DNA from: Mastigias papua | Taxonomy: Eukaryota > Cnidaria > Scyphozoa > Rhizostomeae > Mastigiidae | Assembly (NCBI GenBank): GCA_964019165.1 | Contig: OZ025267.1 | Location: 23,012,503-23,076,502, forward strand | DNA length: 64,000 bases | Direction of reading: 5' to 3' | In this document: one piece after another, positions 19,579 through 30,773 of the stretch | Position numbering within the stretch: position 1 is the stretch's first letter | Layout of the letters: each line of letters starts with the position of its first letter | Translations under genes and position numbers: made by a program | The notes under the pieces: generated by a model | Database searches by the model: none | Told to the model about the DNA's origin: nothing | The model's input: the letters and a program-made list of their open reading frames with translations, nothing else

Positions 19579-20328
19579 CTAATGTTTTTTGCAAGTCGTG
19601 CAAGTCGAATAGTTCAAATGAAAATCTCTTTTTCCAAGGTGGTCGAGAGTGATATTTTTTTGTCGAATTGTGTCACACTTCATTGTTTTTAGCATCTTAT
19701 ATTCATTTGTGGTACCATTCAAATTCTTTTTATCTGTGCGCTTGAAGATTTCCGATATTACAACATGGCAATGTGGAATCGATTCATGAATGAACTGTGT
19801 GAGTGCTCTGATCTCTGACATTATTGTCTGCGCAGAATTACGTTCCACATCGTTTGCCCCTATAACAAGGATAATTTTTCCAGGTTTCTTTCTAAGGAGT
19901 GGCTTGAGATAGTGTCAAACATATCACTGACACGTGCCCCAGGAAAGCTGCGGACTTTTGTGTTGAAATTCTTGCTTAAGGTACGCTCATTGATATTTGT
20001 GAGCATACTGTCTCCAGTTGTTAGCACAGTGTTTTTAGGCCAGACACCATTTTCCGTCATTTTGGGAGTTTTATTCTCATCAGACGCACTGTGTCTCTGC
20101 TTTTTGCCAGGAATGTTATCATTTATCCTTGCTCTAGAGGAGATCACTCCTTTCGTGCCATTTCGTTGTTGATCTTCGTTGTTGATCTTCGTTGTTGATC
20201 TTCGTTGTTGATCTTCGTTGTTGATCTTCGTTGTTGATCTTCGTTGTTGATCTTCGTTGTTGATCTTCGTTGTTGCCACGTTTGCCTTTGTAATTATTCA
20301 AGGAGAAGTTTCTTGTATTATGTTCCAT
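19579..20328 (-). pseudogene. CR1/L2-like ORF1p esterase region (SGNH/GDSL)
   Basis: Two adjoining frames carry an SGNH-hydrolase pattern: TVLTTGDSMLTNINERTLSK (block I GDS), SFPGARVSDMFDTI, then past a frame break at about 19850 an IILVIGAND-like stretch (block III, G-x-N-D), RALTQFIHESIPHCHVVISE, and DHLGKRDFHLN (block V, D-x-x-H-like). ORF1 proteins of CR1 and L2 LINEs are known to carry such an esterase domain. Upstream, the frame passes through a 13-bp tandem repeat coding INNEDQQRRSTTK. The break between the two frames makes this a pseudogene. Confidence 0.65.
20164..20277 (-). repeat. 13-bp tandem repeat within LINE ORF1
   Basis: Between eight and nine copies of gttgttgatcttc (plus strand). 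Since 13 is not a multiple of three, successive copies are read in different frames. The protein period is 13 residues (39 bp, three copies), INNEDQQRRSTTK, and all three frames are open through it. Gain or loss of one copy would shift the downstream frame. Confidence 0.85.
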
Positions 20329-20420
20329 TCCACTCCCTTTGATATCCTTCGAGTTGTCTTTCTTTGTGACTGATGCCTAATTATTTTTGTATTGCTTGTA
20401 TTGAAGCTCTTCTTTATGCT

Positions 20421-21091
20421 TCAGAACCTTGATAGCGTTCCATTGATTTTCCAGTTTCTTTGAATTTTCATTGTCAAGAGGCAAGGAGTTGTCCTTCTTT
20501 GTTTTGAATGCATCGTATTCCATGTTTTTTTTGTGGTGATGTTTACTTGAATATCCTTGTCAATCATGGTTTTATCCGAGTCCTTGGCTCTGTAACTTGC
20601 AATTTCCTCCATTATATTATGATTATTTTCCTTTTTACATAATGCTTTGTTTTCCACCTTTTTGGAGGGTTGATGTTTACTCGTGTATGCTTGTCCATCA
20701 TAGTTTCTCCCGGGTCCTTGGCTCTGAGCCTAGTAATTTCCTCCAATAGAGTTTGGTTGTTCATTCGCTCTAGGGAGAGCTGTCTGTTAATATCTGCATT
20801 TATTTCTACTAATTTATTGATGATATTAAAAAATGCACAGGTAGTATCATTACAAGAACTAAGTGCATTTGGATCTAACGTGTGCGATAAAAGTGATGTT
20901 CCTTTTGGCGGTGTAGCGATTTGGTCGAGAAACCCGATAAACGAAGCATTATGACTAAAAGCCGTAAACGTTTGATCTCTAACATCGTTCCTAGAAGGAT
21001 TCTTGGGGTGCTCTTTGTTACCAAAGTACGATTCCTTGTTTCGAGTAGATTTGATATATATTTCACATGAGGCCAGACCTTCTGACAGCAT
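20421..21091 (-). pseudogene. CR1/L2-like ORF1p coiled-coil region with an internal tandem duplication
   Basis: The 20612-21091 frame reads STRNKESYFG near its start and KLVEINADINRQLSLERMNN, LLEEITRLRAKDPGETMMDK, a heptad-like coiled-coil stretch. The 20421-20657 frame repeats its end (NIMEEIASYRAKDSDKTMID, VNITTKKTWNTMHSKQ), and the DNA at 20500-20640 aligns with 20640-20760, a tandem duplication of about 130 bp. The two copies have diverged, and the join is out of frame. A trimerising coiled coil is common in LINE ORF1 proteins. The N-terminal part continues at 21292 beyond a SINE. Confidence 0.55.
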
Positions 21092-21320
21092 TCGGGCGAG
21101 TGGCCAAGCGGTTCAGCTGGCTTCTGTTAGCTAGCTGAAGTTAAGCTTGGCTGTGTTAGGTCGGCAACTGGATGGGCAACTTTCCAGATAAACGATCAAA
21201 GCAACTCACTCCGCCGTCCTTTGGAAGGGACGTTAATGCGGCATGCGCAGTAGGCCTAAATTAGCCGAAAATGCTAGATATAACAGCCTACTCAAAATAA
21301 AGTAAACAACAACAACAGAA
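21092..21320 (+). mobile_element. tRNA-derived SINE inserted in LINE ORF1
   Basis: Starts with a tRNA-like head, GGGCGAGTGGCCAAGCGG, which fits a Pol III A box (TGGCCAAGCGG). A body with GTCCTTTGGAAGGGACGTTA, a hairpin-like phrase I recall from many invertebrate SINEs, follows, then a 3' tail of caacaacaac. It splits the minus-strand ORF1 between RPDTESIIKYF (right) and SEGLASCEIY (left). The target duplication is not clear; a possible acag repeat is too short to trust. The B box could not be placed with confidence. Confidence 0.55.
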
Positions 21321-21480
21321 AATACTTTATAATCGATTCTGTATCAGGCCTTTTGTGATCTTCACGAATCTCAGTAATAGCTTCCAATATTAGTTTAGAG
21401 GCCTTTGATTTATCTGATGAGCATACTGTCTCAGAAGTGCAAGGGTTTTCACTGATTTCAAGATCAAGATGCGCATCCAT
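21292..21480 (-). pseudogene. CR1/L2-like ORF1p N-terminus
   Basis: From ATG at 21478-21480: MDAHLDLEISENPCTSET, then KASKLILEAITEIREDHKRP and DTESIIKYF. The L-x2-AI-x2-IR-x-(K)-RPD-x-ESI pattern is one I associate with the small N-terminal domain of CR1/L2-type ORF1 proteins. The frame then runs into the SINE tail (LLLLFTLF) and stops, so the domain is cut from the rest of ORF1 at 21091. Confidence 0.55.
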
Positions 21481-21639
21481 GATTCGCTATCGTACCATCA
21501 GTTTACATAAAGACTCAAAACCTTATAGTAAGTGTGTTTCCATCCTTATCTTTTATGTTATTATTGCTACTGATTCTCTTATTTGTTAACTTCTTTATCA
21601 CATTACATGCTCTTGGGTTGTGCTTCCTATCTAATTCTT

Positions 21640-22873
21640 CTATTTCTTTGCAAGACTTTCGTGATATTCTTCTTTAGCCTTAGGACTCATTTTCCTTATC
21701 TCCTTTGTTAATTCTGCATATCTCAACCTATCATGCTTAAAACTGCGCTTCTCTTCTATTACCTCCAAGATATCTTCAGTCATCCAATTTTGCTTCTTAC
21801 TCATTTTACGTTTTCCACAAGTCCTTGCTGCTACTGTTGTCAAGCATTCCTTCAATTTGTACCAGTCATGTTTATTGTTATTTTCATTTAATTCCTTACT
21901 GAATTCTTCCGTAAACTTATCTTGCAAGTCCTTATCTTTCAGTGCTTCTAGATTCCAACTCCTGTAAACATGTCTTCTTTTTTGCTTTTTTAACTTAACT
22001 TTGATGGTCATCCAAACAGGATCATGGTCTGAACCACAATCTGCATCTTTCCTTGCCTTTGCATTAGTAATAGAGTTTCGATATCTTTTGTCTACTAAAA
22101 TATAAGCAATTTGATTCTTATCCTTCCCATTTGGATGTTTCCATGTGCTTCTTGATTTTAATTTCTGCTCAAACCATATGTTGCAAATAAACATATTTTC
22201 TTTTTCACAGAATTCAATTAATCTCTGTCCCCTCTCGCTAACTTCTCCTAATCCATATGGCCCTACTTTATCTTCATACCGTTCGCTTCCTACTTTTGCA
22301 TTAAAATCTCCTAATACTATCACTATGTCTTTCCATTCTTTCTGTCGTTTTCCTTCCAACTCAATACTTCTATATAATTTTTCTACTTCCTCATAATCAT
22401 CATCCATATCTGGAGCATAAATTTGATGTATTAATATATTTTGTGCTCTGCCTGATACTTTTAGAGTCATGTGCCTCTCGGAGACTGCCTGATAACTTAA
22501 CACCGAAATTATAATTCTCTTCCCTATGATAAAAGAAACTCCCTTTTTGTGCTTCTCTCCACCCGAATATATGACTTTAAACCTTTCCCCATTAGGTAAC
22601 TTGTACATAAATTCCCCATTGCCTTTCCAAAAAGTTTCGGATATTCCAAGTATATTAATCTTCATTCTATGCATTTCCTTACAAACATTTCCAAGCTTTC
22701 CTTTTTGATAGACTCCTGACATTCCACGTTGCAATTTTCCAGATGTCACTTGATGACAGTGCACGCTTGCCCTCTGAATCACAAGATGTCCACCGGGCCA
22801 GACTACCGCTCCAAACATTTCGAGTAGCACCCCTTTTGCCAAGATCTGAAAATAGTTTAATTTTGATACTCAT
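21640..22873 (-). pseudogene. LINE H APE-type endonuclease (RTE)
   Basis: The start of the domain, KIATWNVRSLSKRKAW, lies in the 22679-22873 frame. A frameshift at about 22.7 kb then leads into a 400-codon frame with GKLGNVCKEMHRMKINILGI, SETFWKGNGEF (catalytic Glu), HQIYAPDMDDDYEEVEKLY, VIVLGDFNAKVGSE (catalytic D-F-N), and GSDHDPVWMTIK (SDH, with Asp where most family members have Asn next to His). The C-terminal linker KKQNWMTEDILEVIEEKR matches RTE LINEs. The RT is missing downstream. The frameshift and the missing RT make it non-functional. Confidence 0.75.
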
Positions 22874-23039
22874 GTTGATTATCTTCTGGGGCTAATAGAC
22901 ACAGTAGGCCCCAAGAACTGCTGTATCCAGCAATGTCATCATATTGACAGATGTGCTAGCCGTTGTTTCAGGTCAAATCTTCTGCCTACCACTGATTGTT
23001 GAAATTGCCGTTGACTAACAGAGAGCTCTTCCTCTAATA

Positions 23040-23213
23040 TCAACTACCTCTATCTTGCTGACCAATAGAGGATCGTATCCCTGATTTGGGAGGCTAACTG
23101 GTACTACATCTTGCCTAAGGACGACCAGGAAGCTAATGGAGGGAAGCTTCACTGTCCCATTTACAATCTCATAGATTATGCCATTGCCCAATCGTCTATT
23201 ATATGTCAGCATT
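23040..23213 (-). ncRNA. Structured leader at the 5' side of LINE H
   Basis: Read on the minus strand it aligns with the LINE A leader: GACATATAATAGACG for GACATTAAACTGCATC, and CTTAGGCAAGATGTAGTACC for CTTGAGCAAGGTGTAGCACC. A GCAATGG/CCATTAGC stem sits where A has TTGTGG/CCACAA. The GGTACTACATC hairpin (23100-23110) is weaker than in A. The first dozen bases of the A leader are absent. Confidence 0.35.
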
Positions 23214-23259
23214 TTTGGCCGCCGACATAGAGTAATCGTTACTCAGCATAAATACGAAA

Positions 23260-23795
23260 TGGGGGTAATTTCTAAATTCAAACTAAGGTAGCTTACTTGA
23301 GGCTTTGCTGTTCAGATATTTTGAAAATATGATAATCTGTTGGATGGAACGATAGAAAGTACTATAATTTTCCAGCTAGCTGTTTTAGAGCATTCTACCT
23401 AAGGTTTTAGCGTTGAAGCTGTTTCAGAGAACCTTAAAGAATAGAAATAAACGATATTTACATATGTCTAACTTACCTGGAAGCTTTAGTGATTCTGTTG
23501 GCTTATTCCCAGTCGAATCTCCGACGTATCTCGCGAACAACTAATACGAATCGGCACTTTGAGAATAAGTAAAAGTTGTTCATTTCCTCCAAAGACACAT
23601 CATACTTTCATTTCATCGGAAAAGTATGTTAAAATTTCTAAATTCAAAACCAGGTAGTTTACTTGAGGCTTTAATATTCAGGTATTTTGAAAATATGATA
23701 ATCTGTTGGATGGAACGATAGAAAGTACTATAATTTTCCAGCTAGCTGTTTTAGAGCATTCTATCTAAGGATTTAGCGTTGAAGCTGTTTTTTAA
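23260..23795. repeat. Direct duplication of about 165 bp
   Basis: 23265-23430 and 23630-23795 are close copies (shared run ttttgaaaatatgataatct and onward through ccagctagctgttttagagc). The spacing is about 366 bp and only a few bases differ. No coding content. Confidence 0.8.
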
Positions 23796-26700
23796 GTTTC
23801 AAAATATTTTTCAGAGTACGTATCGAGAGTCAAGCAAGTTTCGACTTGAATAATAACCTTTTGCTGATTTTCACGCTTCAATACGTATACGAATGTTCAC
23901 GCGTATACGAACTGTTGGACGGAAGAAATTGCAAAGTGAAAAAATATTGCCCTATGTTGTCTTCATTTATCTGACAAGAATTGATGACCATTGACACATT
24001 GAATTGATGACCATTGACAAAGTCATGATAATCTTATAACAGGTTATTGTCATATGTTAGGACAAGATTACTATTTCCATCCAACAAAAATATAGCAAAA
24101 TAGAGGTGGGCACGTATTCGAAAGAAGACAACAGAGAAGATAAGGTAGATTATGATGGAGGAACTATGGGGTCATTGAGCAGTTATATAGCACATATTTT
24201 GTACTTCTCGAGGCCCTCCTTCCCTCTTCGGTAACGTATCAGGAGCCTCCACCACCCTCCCACAATTACGTAGCAAAGCAGCGTTACCCTCCCTCTCCCT
24301 GCTTCTTTCATTTTTCTCTTATCAATCGTGTTAACATACGAAATCACTTTTCGGTCAGGCTAGTTCTCTCATACGACCAGGGAAAAGTTCTGTTTGGAAA
24401 TTACAAAGTTTTTCATTTCTATGGAAAATTTACCGTGCTTCCATCAAGTGCTGTAACTTTATTCTTTTGAAACATTCAACACAGCAAAGGAGGCTGAGTC
24501 AGATACAAAAATCTGATAGTGGCAAAAGCGGCCGATAGACTTTCTGTTGGGGTTGTAGCCCGCATGCACCTCAGCCACTGTGCCACTGTTCGCAAAAATA
24601 CTAGAAAGTACTAATTCAAAGAAATATTTAAAAGAAACAATTTTACAGCTGAAAAGCTGTATTCAGCTACCCTCATGTGAAGCCATCTCTCTAATAATCC
24701 TTCATAAATCATGAATTTTTACAATATTATTTATAATAATATTTTGAAACTGATGCAAGTTAGATTCTTCCAAATTGCAAGAAAAGTTATTGACGTTTCT
24801 CACATGCATACAAATGGATTCATTCGCCACTTTTTATCTAAAATAGGTGAATCTCTATGCTCAAACATGGTGTCTATCTATCACTGAAAGGGTGCGATCC
24901 CAAAAAGTGTCCCAGGGGCAAAGTCCCTGTATCCTCCTTTTTCTACCTCGTCATCAGGGGCATATGAATGGGGGCATGATTAGAACCTAGACAGAAAACT
25001 CTCTCTATAGCTGCATGTTGAGGGGTTTTCGCCTTGCAATGGCTTTGCAAGATGTTTTATAGATTCGCTTGCTTTAGGGAAACAGTAGATGACCAGTCAT
25101 TTGATGGGATTCCTATACTTTTGCCAACCTCTCTACAGAACCAGGCCTCGTATTCCACAAATACCCGGACATGATACTCAATTGTCAATTCTGTAAATAG
25201 ATACTATAAGCTCTCACGGTACGAAGAATAATACCTACTATAACAGTAGAAATAGCTGATTGGTGTCTTGTTATTTGAAAGTTTGTGTTTGAAGGTATAA
25301 AGTAAGCCCATTTCTCATCACCGTGCTCCTCTTCTACTTGCTGAAACTCCAAAATATGGATAAATTGACTATTGACCATCAGTCTAAAATTGCTTTAAGA
25401 ACTCCGGGGAACACGAAAATTCTCTCAAAAGCTTAAGGGAATAAGTCAAAATTTAACTCTTTGACAATGCTCATTGTATTTGTTTTTAGTAGCTTGCAAA
25501 AAGCTTTTAGTGATAGAATATAATTTACTTGCTTCTTTTCATGAAGTTTCAGTGACGTAATGTGCGCAAATCACTCTGTAACAATAAGTAAGTTTAAACA
25601 GCTGTCCGTCGGACGTATTGAATGCAACTACCTTGAACGCCTTCAACAAACGTATTAAAATCTTCTATGAGGACAGTAGAGGTTAGTTGCATGGCACCAC
25701 AGTTTTGAGCTTTCCATAAGAGGTTTTAACCTAGAATTTCACAAGCTGTTCTATGGCAACAGAGTACTATACTAGTAAGAGATTGTTTGGACAGTTTACG
25801 GATATTGTGTTTCTGGCTTTTGCCATTTATTGTACTTTGCTACAGGTTTGAAACTTTTGCGAAAATAGACAGTAGTACATGTATCATAATTATTGACAGT
25901 TTGTTGGTTAATAGATGCATTGTCACTTGTTCGAAGTTCCATTGATTTGAATTTTCGGTGAAGAAGGAGTAAAGCTAAAACTACCAAAGGCAGATTGCTA
26001 AGGAAGGACATCATTCGCCACCCATAATCGCATTTAATATGGCAGCTAGATAAATATATGTTACTTTACTGATACAAAGCTCTTTAAATGTATGTTGGCA
26101 CGAAAATGGCATTACTGAGAAGATACCTTTAACAGGTATTTAGTTATGAAAAGCATCGCGTATATGAATTTATATTGTAAATGGTCTTGCAGCAATATGC
26201 AATGGCATAACCGACGTAGGTTGGGATTAGGACAAATCCAAAATGCCCCGCAAGATGTGTTCAGGAGGCAGAATTCTTGCATTATTTTATTTGAAAAGTG
26301 ATTAAATTACTGAATACCTCAGTGAACAGGTTATAGAATGGCTCTTGTCCCTTTGTCCCCTTAGAAACGATACGATAGAAACGAAGAAACGATAGCTGTA
26401 TCGGACTGTCTTCATATTCCTCTCTTGATGGAGTGAAACTTCTCATCGGATAATCATATAAAGGTTATGTAAAGGATATACTCGGAGAACCGTTTGGGAT
26501 GAATTATCCAAGACATCTTTACATAAGAGGCATTTTATGAGAAACTGGCAACTCATAGAAATTCATAGATTGCATGACTGCATTTTATATCTACTTCGGA
26601 ATCCATATGGAGTCCCGAACAGACCTGGGTATTGCCTGGCCCGCCGGGCACATATGACCCTATGAATGACTCTTGTCTGGCCCGTGAAAGGCCGCATAAA

Positions 26701-27155
26701 AAATAAAAATTGAAGCTGGATTTTCTTTATTTTTAGACGTTGGCTTTTCATCAGACCTTACAAAATGTAGAAATTTATTTAGTTCATTTGGTCAGGCTCT
26801 CCTCACTATTCTGCTTCTAATGTGACCCTTTGGATGAAATAATTTCCTAACCCTGGTTAAAGGCCTGTTTCAAATTTTGAACTTCTCATGTGCCGAACTC
26901 AGTTCAATTCAATTTGGCACGGAAACTGAGAGTGTCTAATACGATCCTCGTTTAAACTTCGAGCTTAATAGTGCCGCTCCAATGTCAAACTAAAATTCTT
27001 ATTATTATGAATGTTTTAGAATGATATACACTGTCAGATAAAATCTGCTATCAACAGGTGCCCTTTCTAAATATACGATTACATCCAAGATTATATCAAA
27101 AGTTAGTTAAAATAAATAAAATAAAATAAAATCGAGCGTTTTTAAATAAATAAAA
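23796..27155. other. Unassigned intergenic DNA
   Basis: No convincing coding frame, RNA gene or known element. Only short frames of about 60-70 codons without family features, and a 24-bp local duplication (attgatgaccattgaca twice near 23.98-24.02 kb). It could be unique host intergenic DNA or old, unrecognisable repeats. Confidence 0.4.
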
Positions 27156-27159
27156 ATAT

Positions 27160-28052
27160 TACTTGAAATGCTGTTTTACTTGTTGTTTAAAATTGTCACT
27201 AGCCCTAATTTCTCTAGGCAACTCATTGTAAATCTTTGCCCCCATAAAATAAAAAGAATATCTTGCAAACTCTAGTTTAACCCTTGGGACTCGAACTGAA
27301 ATGTTATTGTTTCGTGTGTTCATTTAATTCTAGTTCAATTCAAAGTAATCTTGACTGTTTGAGAATAGTTCACCATACAAACATTTATATACGATTTGGG
27401 CAGCTTCTTTTCTAATGGAGTTTCGTATCGGAACTGTTTTTGTCTTGAGAAGAGCATCAGCTCTCCGCTCGAGGGATTTAAGCTTTTGCTCTTGTGTTTT
27501 GTTTAAATTCAAATTGACGATACAATTTTTACGAAGTGCTGATACGATAACGCTTCAATACACGAGTTTTGCTGCTTCAGGAGTTAGAAACTGCAAAAGC
27601 CTGCATAGAAGGCCGAGCTTTGATGATGCTTTTCTGTATTTCTTCTCAAAGTCGTCGTTTAGTACCATGCGATGATCAAGTCACGTACCCATATAAGTGT
27701 AGGTAGTGACTGAATTAATCCGTACGTTGTTGCAATAAACTTTGAGTTCTTGGTTCTTAACTTCGAAAGTCGATATCCTTATAGCTGTACTGAAGAGCAC
27801 GCATTCTGTTTTTCCTTTCTTCAGGTTAATAATAAGTTCATTAGTTTCTAGGTAGTGGTTTTTTGCAATCATGTCCTCGTTCAGCCTGTTTTCAATGTCT
27901 GTGATATTCTTTGAAGAAACGTAGATCACAGCGTACATCAATTGCTTGTCACTTACGTCACGAATATGCAACAATATTTGCTGCATTCTGCATGGGAGGG
28001 AAATTATAATTAAAAAAACGCTCATGCAAGTACAGAAAATTAGGTTTGGCAC
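27160..28052 (-). mobile_element. CR1/L2-like LINE RT C-terminal fragment, decayed
   Basis: Minus-strand RT remnants. 27681-28052: MYAVIYVSSKNITDIENRLN (the YADD block with its Asp residues lost), ELIINLKKGKTECVLF, YCNNVRINSVTTYTYMGT. 27540-27680: KKYRKASSKLGLLCRL. 27330-27512: LNLNKTQEQKLKSLERRADA and RNSIRKEAAQIVYKCLYGEL. Then NTRNNNISVRVPRVKLEFAR and GAKIYNELPREI near 27170-27320. The order and motifs match CR1/L2-type ORF2. Stops and frameshifts are frequent, so this copy is old. Confidence 0.65.
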
Positions 28053-29419
28053 ATGAAAAGTTCGACGTTTGAAAACAAGCCTAGCCTTAGTTTAGTGCAG
28101 CTCTGGAAGAGAATCCCACACTTATCTACATCTGCCGTTTCCTAATTGATTCAAATGTCGCCCTTCCCATGCATTAATTCTCGAGTTAAGTTTTGCAAAT
28201 GAGAAGTGCTACTTTTAAAACGCACCTCACTTTGCAGCATATTGGTTCATAGAAATACAACTCCCACTAGGCTCCCAAAGAGCAACTTTCAAGATCATGA
28301 CAATGAGACTGGACCCCGCCTCGTGCTTTGCTCAGCCAATCATTGTTTTCCAGTGAACCTGCATCATGCTTTTCTCAGCCAATCATTGCTTTGTGTCCAA
28401 GCAATTGAAATGCTTTGGTTGACTAAACAATAGCATGATTTCGCAACCCTGACATTCACTTGGAAGGGCAGTGGAAACGTGTCACGACCAGAGCGGAAGA
28501 TTTTGAGAGCATCTTGGAAAATGGATGCTTCGATCTGTAAGTTCACTTTTATACTTTACCCATGTTCTTCATTAGCTATTGGAAACCTTCATAAGCGTGT
28601 TGAATAGTGAGCAGTATACAAATGTCCTCAACATGATCAAGGTCTGATATATGATTTGCCTAATCTTTGTTCAGTAGGTTTCTCATTCACGAACATATAC
28701 CCTTCAGTAAGTAGCCCAGAATCGATCATCAGATATATTGAAATTGCAAATGATCCTCTTTTGCCTTGAATACCTGCATAAACCGTATTGACGTCTTATA
28801 TATAGGACTTTATGCTTAGTTGCACGTAAATTAAAGGATATAATTGGCGCCAAATCTTATGCTATCCAGAAAGAGATTTAAACCTTAATTTGTGCAAACG
28901 ATTCTATAACAACAAAGTAATATATTAGTAATATGTAACTGGAACAGTTTGCTGGCACTTTGTTATTGGCTGTTGGTTTTTGCGGCACTTAGCTACTTAT
29001 TGCCATTTCTTTGAGGTTCTAGTTTTTTTATTTTATATGAATCACGAGCAAAGTTACAGCTAACGAGGGGAGTGTAATTGAACTTAGTTTTTGCTAGTAT
29101 GAAAACGGCATGGTAGAAAGGGCATGTTGAACAGGTAGTTACTGACTTAATGGAGCTAAGGAAAACCGAACTGCATAAAATTGCTGCTAGTATTGGTTGT
29201 TAAAGAAAAATGGTCACAGAAATATTGAAAATTCATCCGTAAGGGATCCTGAACATTAAATTTGTTGAAATTTGGTTCCACTTTGAATGAGCTTAACTCA
29301 CCGAAATGTGATGCCAATCGTCAATGCAGTACAAAACATTCTGTCCATAGACCATTACTTAGCTCACACATATTTGTGCGTAACATAGTACAGAAGCGAT
29401 GCTTTTAACACCTTTATCT
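28053..29419. other. Unassigned intergenic DNA
   Basis: No coding frame with recognisable features. A local repeat of tctcagccaatcattg at about 28.33 and 28.37 kb is the only structure noted. Confidence 0.35.
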
Positions 29420-29830
29420 CATTATAGGCGCCTTCTATATCCCTGGATTGTTAGCCTTTTCGTCAGAGCCTTCTCCAGAGTACTTAAGTAACATGTTTAT
29501 CAAAAATTCACATAGCTACTTTGGGATCTTCTGCAATACAGAGACAGGCTTGAGGCTTCCCATAAACAAGTCAGAAAAAGATCAAAAGTGCTATTCCTTT
29601 AGAGAAGCAAAACTTTGGAATCGCCTCTCTGTTAAGTCAAAGCATGTAGCCGCTTTATGCACCTTCAAAGCATTTATTAACAGAGCTTCCCTGTCTTTTG
29701 TTTTTGTCTTGTTCATTAGTCCTTAAGTTTTTGTTTTGTAAACTTTAGATTTCGATTGTAGTTAGGTTTTAAGTCTGGTTTTGTAATGATGTATGTCCTA
29801 ATTTGTAATAAATTTAAAAGGTAATTTTTC
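29420..29830 (+). mobile_element. CR1/L2-like LINE 3' end fragment
   Basis: Frame 29448-29726 reads SPEYLSNMFIKNSHSYFG, LRLPINKSEKDQKCYSFREA and KLWNRLSVKSKHVAALCTFK, to a stop. This is the standard C-terminal end of CR1/L2-type ORF2 (P-YL---F, G-K-FSYRGAKLWNSLP). A 3' UTR with aataaatt near 29805 follows. Only the last roughly 90 residues remain, a typical 5'-truncated insertion. Confidence 0.65.
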
Positions 29831-30109
29831 ATTAACAGTCTATAGCTCTTAGTGAAGGACACCTTGAAAACAACTTGTGAAAACTAGAGCCTATGCAATA
29901 AAAATATTTCTCCGACACCCCTGTACTGTGCAAGTTAATGTAAGCACATACATTAAGTGCCAGAAATTTCGGTACAAAATATTTCGGTGGAAAAATATTC
30001 GGTGGAAAAAATGTCGGTGGTATTTTGATAATTTCTGTGATAAAGTTTGGTTGAATTCGTAAAAATTTCGGTGGCTCAAGGAAATTTCGGTGTTGTCAAC
30101 TTAAGCTGA

Positions 30110-30773
30110 AAAACCTTGCAATCTGACTCTTTCTTACAGAAACAGAACAAAACTTATAATATAGTATGTAATCAGTGTCTGGTAGCTAATTTACAAATCT
30201 GCAAATTGGTCCTCAGCTTCAAGTTCTTCTAGCAAAACGTGATCGATTCCTTTTTGATGCCCTGTTTGATCGAATCGCAGCAGTTGTTTCGCAAATGATC
30301 ATAAAAGGAAATTTCCCGTGCACTTTGGGTTTTTATCAGCCATGTGGGAAGAGTTTATGGAACAGCTGATGGCCCGAAATAAAATGTTTCACCAATTCCC
30401 ATTCGTGGGCTCGAAATTTAATGAATGCAGAGTTCAAAATAGCATCTGAAAAGTTGCCATAGAAACTTAAAGAAATTATTGAGAAAAATTACTATATCCC
30501 TGGAAATCCTGCTTCAGATGGAGATTTGGACTTGGAAGAAATTGGCTGGGGGGGGGGGGGGTAAATGATGAAACTGATGATGTGTTGGTAATCGATGGTG
30601 AAGGTGGGGAAGAAAATGACGATGCTATTGACTACATTCATAGTGAAGATGCTGTTGTATCAAAAATGCCTGTTAATGAACAATAACAACATTTAAAAAG
30701 CAGCAATTTTTCACTTTGTCACAGTTACTGGAATTCACTTTTATATGGATCTTGTGATGAAAAACGGACACTT
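30110..30773. other. Unassigned interior of the outer TIR element
   Basis: No intact gene. A short acidic frame (PASDGDLDLEEIGW, then past a run of 13 G at about 30548-30561 EENDDAIDYIHSEDAVVSK) might be a transposase tail but matches nothing I can name. Confidence 0.3.

Larger units (their letters stand above)
18991..21530 (-). mobile_element. CR1/L2-like LINE fragment: ORF1 with SGNH esterase plus start of ORF2 endonuclease
   Basis: On the minus strand, in order: an ORF1 N-terminus (21292-21480), a coiled-coil-like part (20421-21091), an SGNH/GDSL esterase-like part (19579-20279), and the first part of an APE-type endonuclease (about 19000-19560). The element stops inside the endonuclease, where G-like RT sequence begins, so its 3' half is missing. 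That is unusual for LINE insertions, which lose their 5' end, and implies a later deletion. A SINE splits ORF1 at 21.09-21.32 kb. Confidence 0.65.
21531..23213 (-). mobile_element. LINE H: RTE-like LINE, endonuclease half with leader
   Basis: 5' part of an RTE LINE: a leader of about 340 bp (22874-23213) with the conserved structured core, then the APE-type endonuclease, ending near 21535 at a KDGN-like linker. What follows in other RTE proteins is the RT, which is found in element G (18990 downward). H and G may be one element split by the CR1/L2-like fragment. Confidence 0.65.

Noticed and set aside
25185..26014. Short frames at 25.2-26.0 kb as small genes
   Set aside because: Only 60-70 codons, with no domain, no splice context and no similarity that I recognise.
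26600..26700. GC-rich gcctggcccgccgggc stretch as a tRNA or small RNA gene
   Set aside because: No cloverleaf, A box or B box could be assembled; it is a simple hairpin in otherwise AT-rich DNA.
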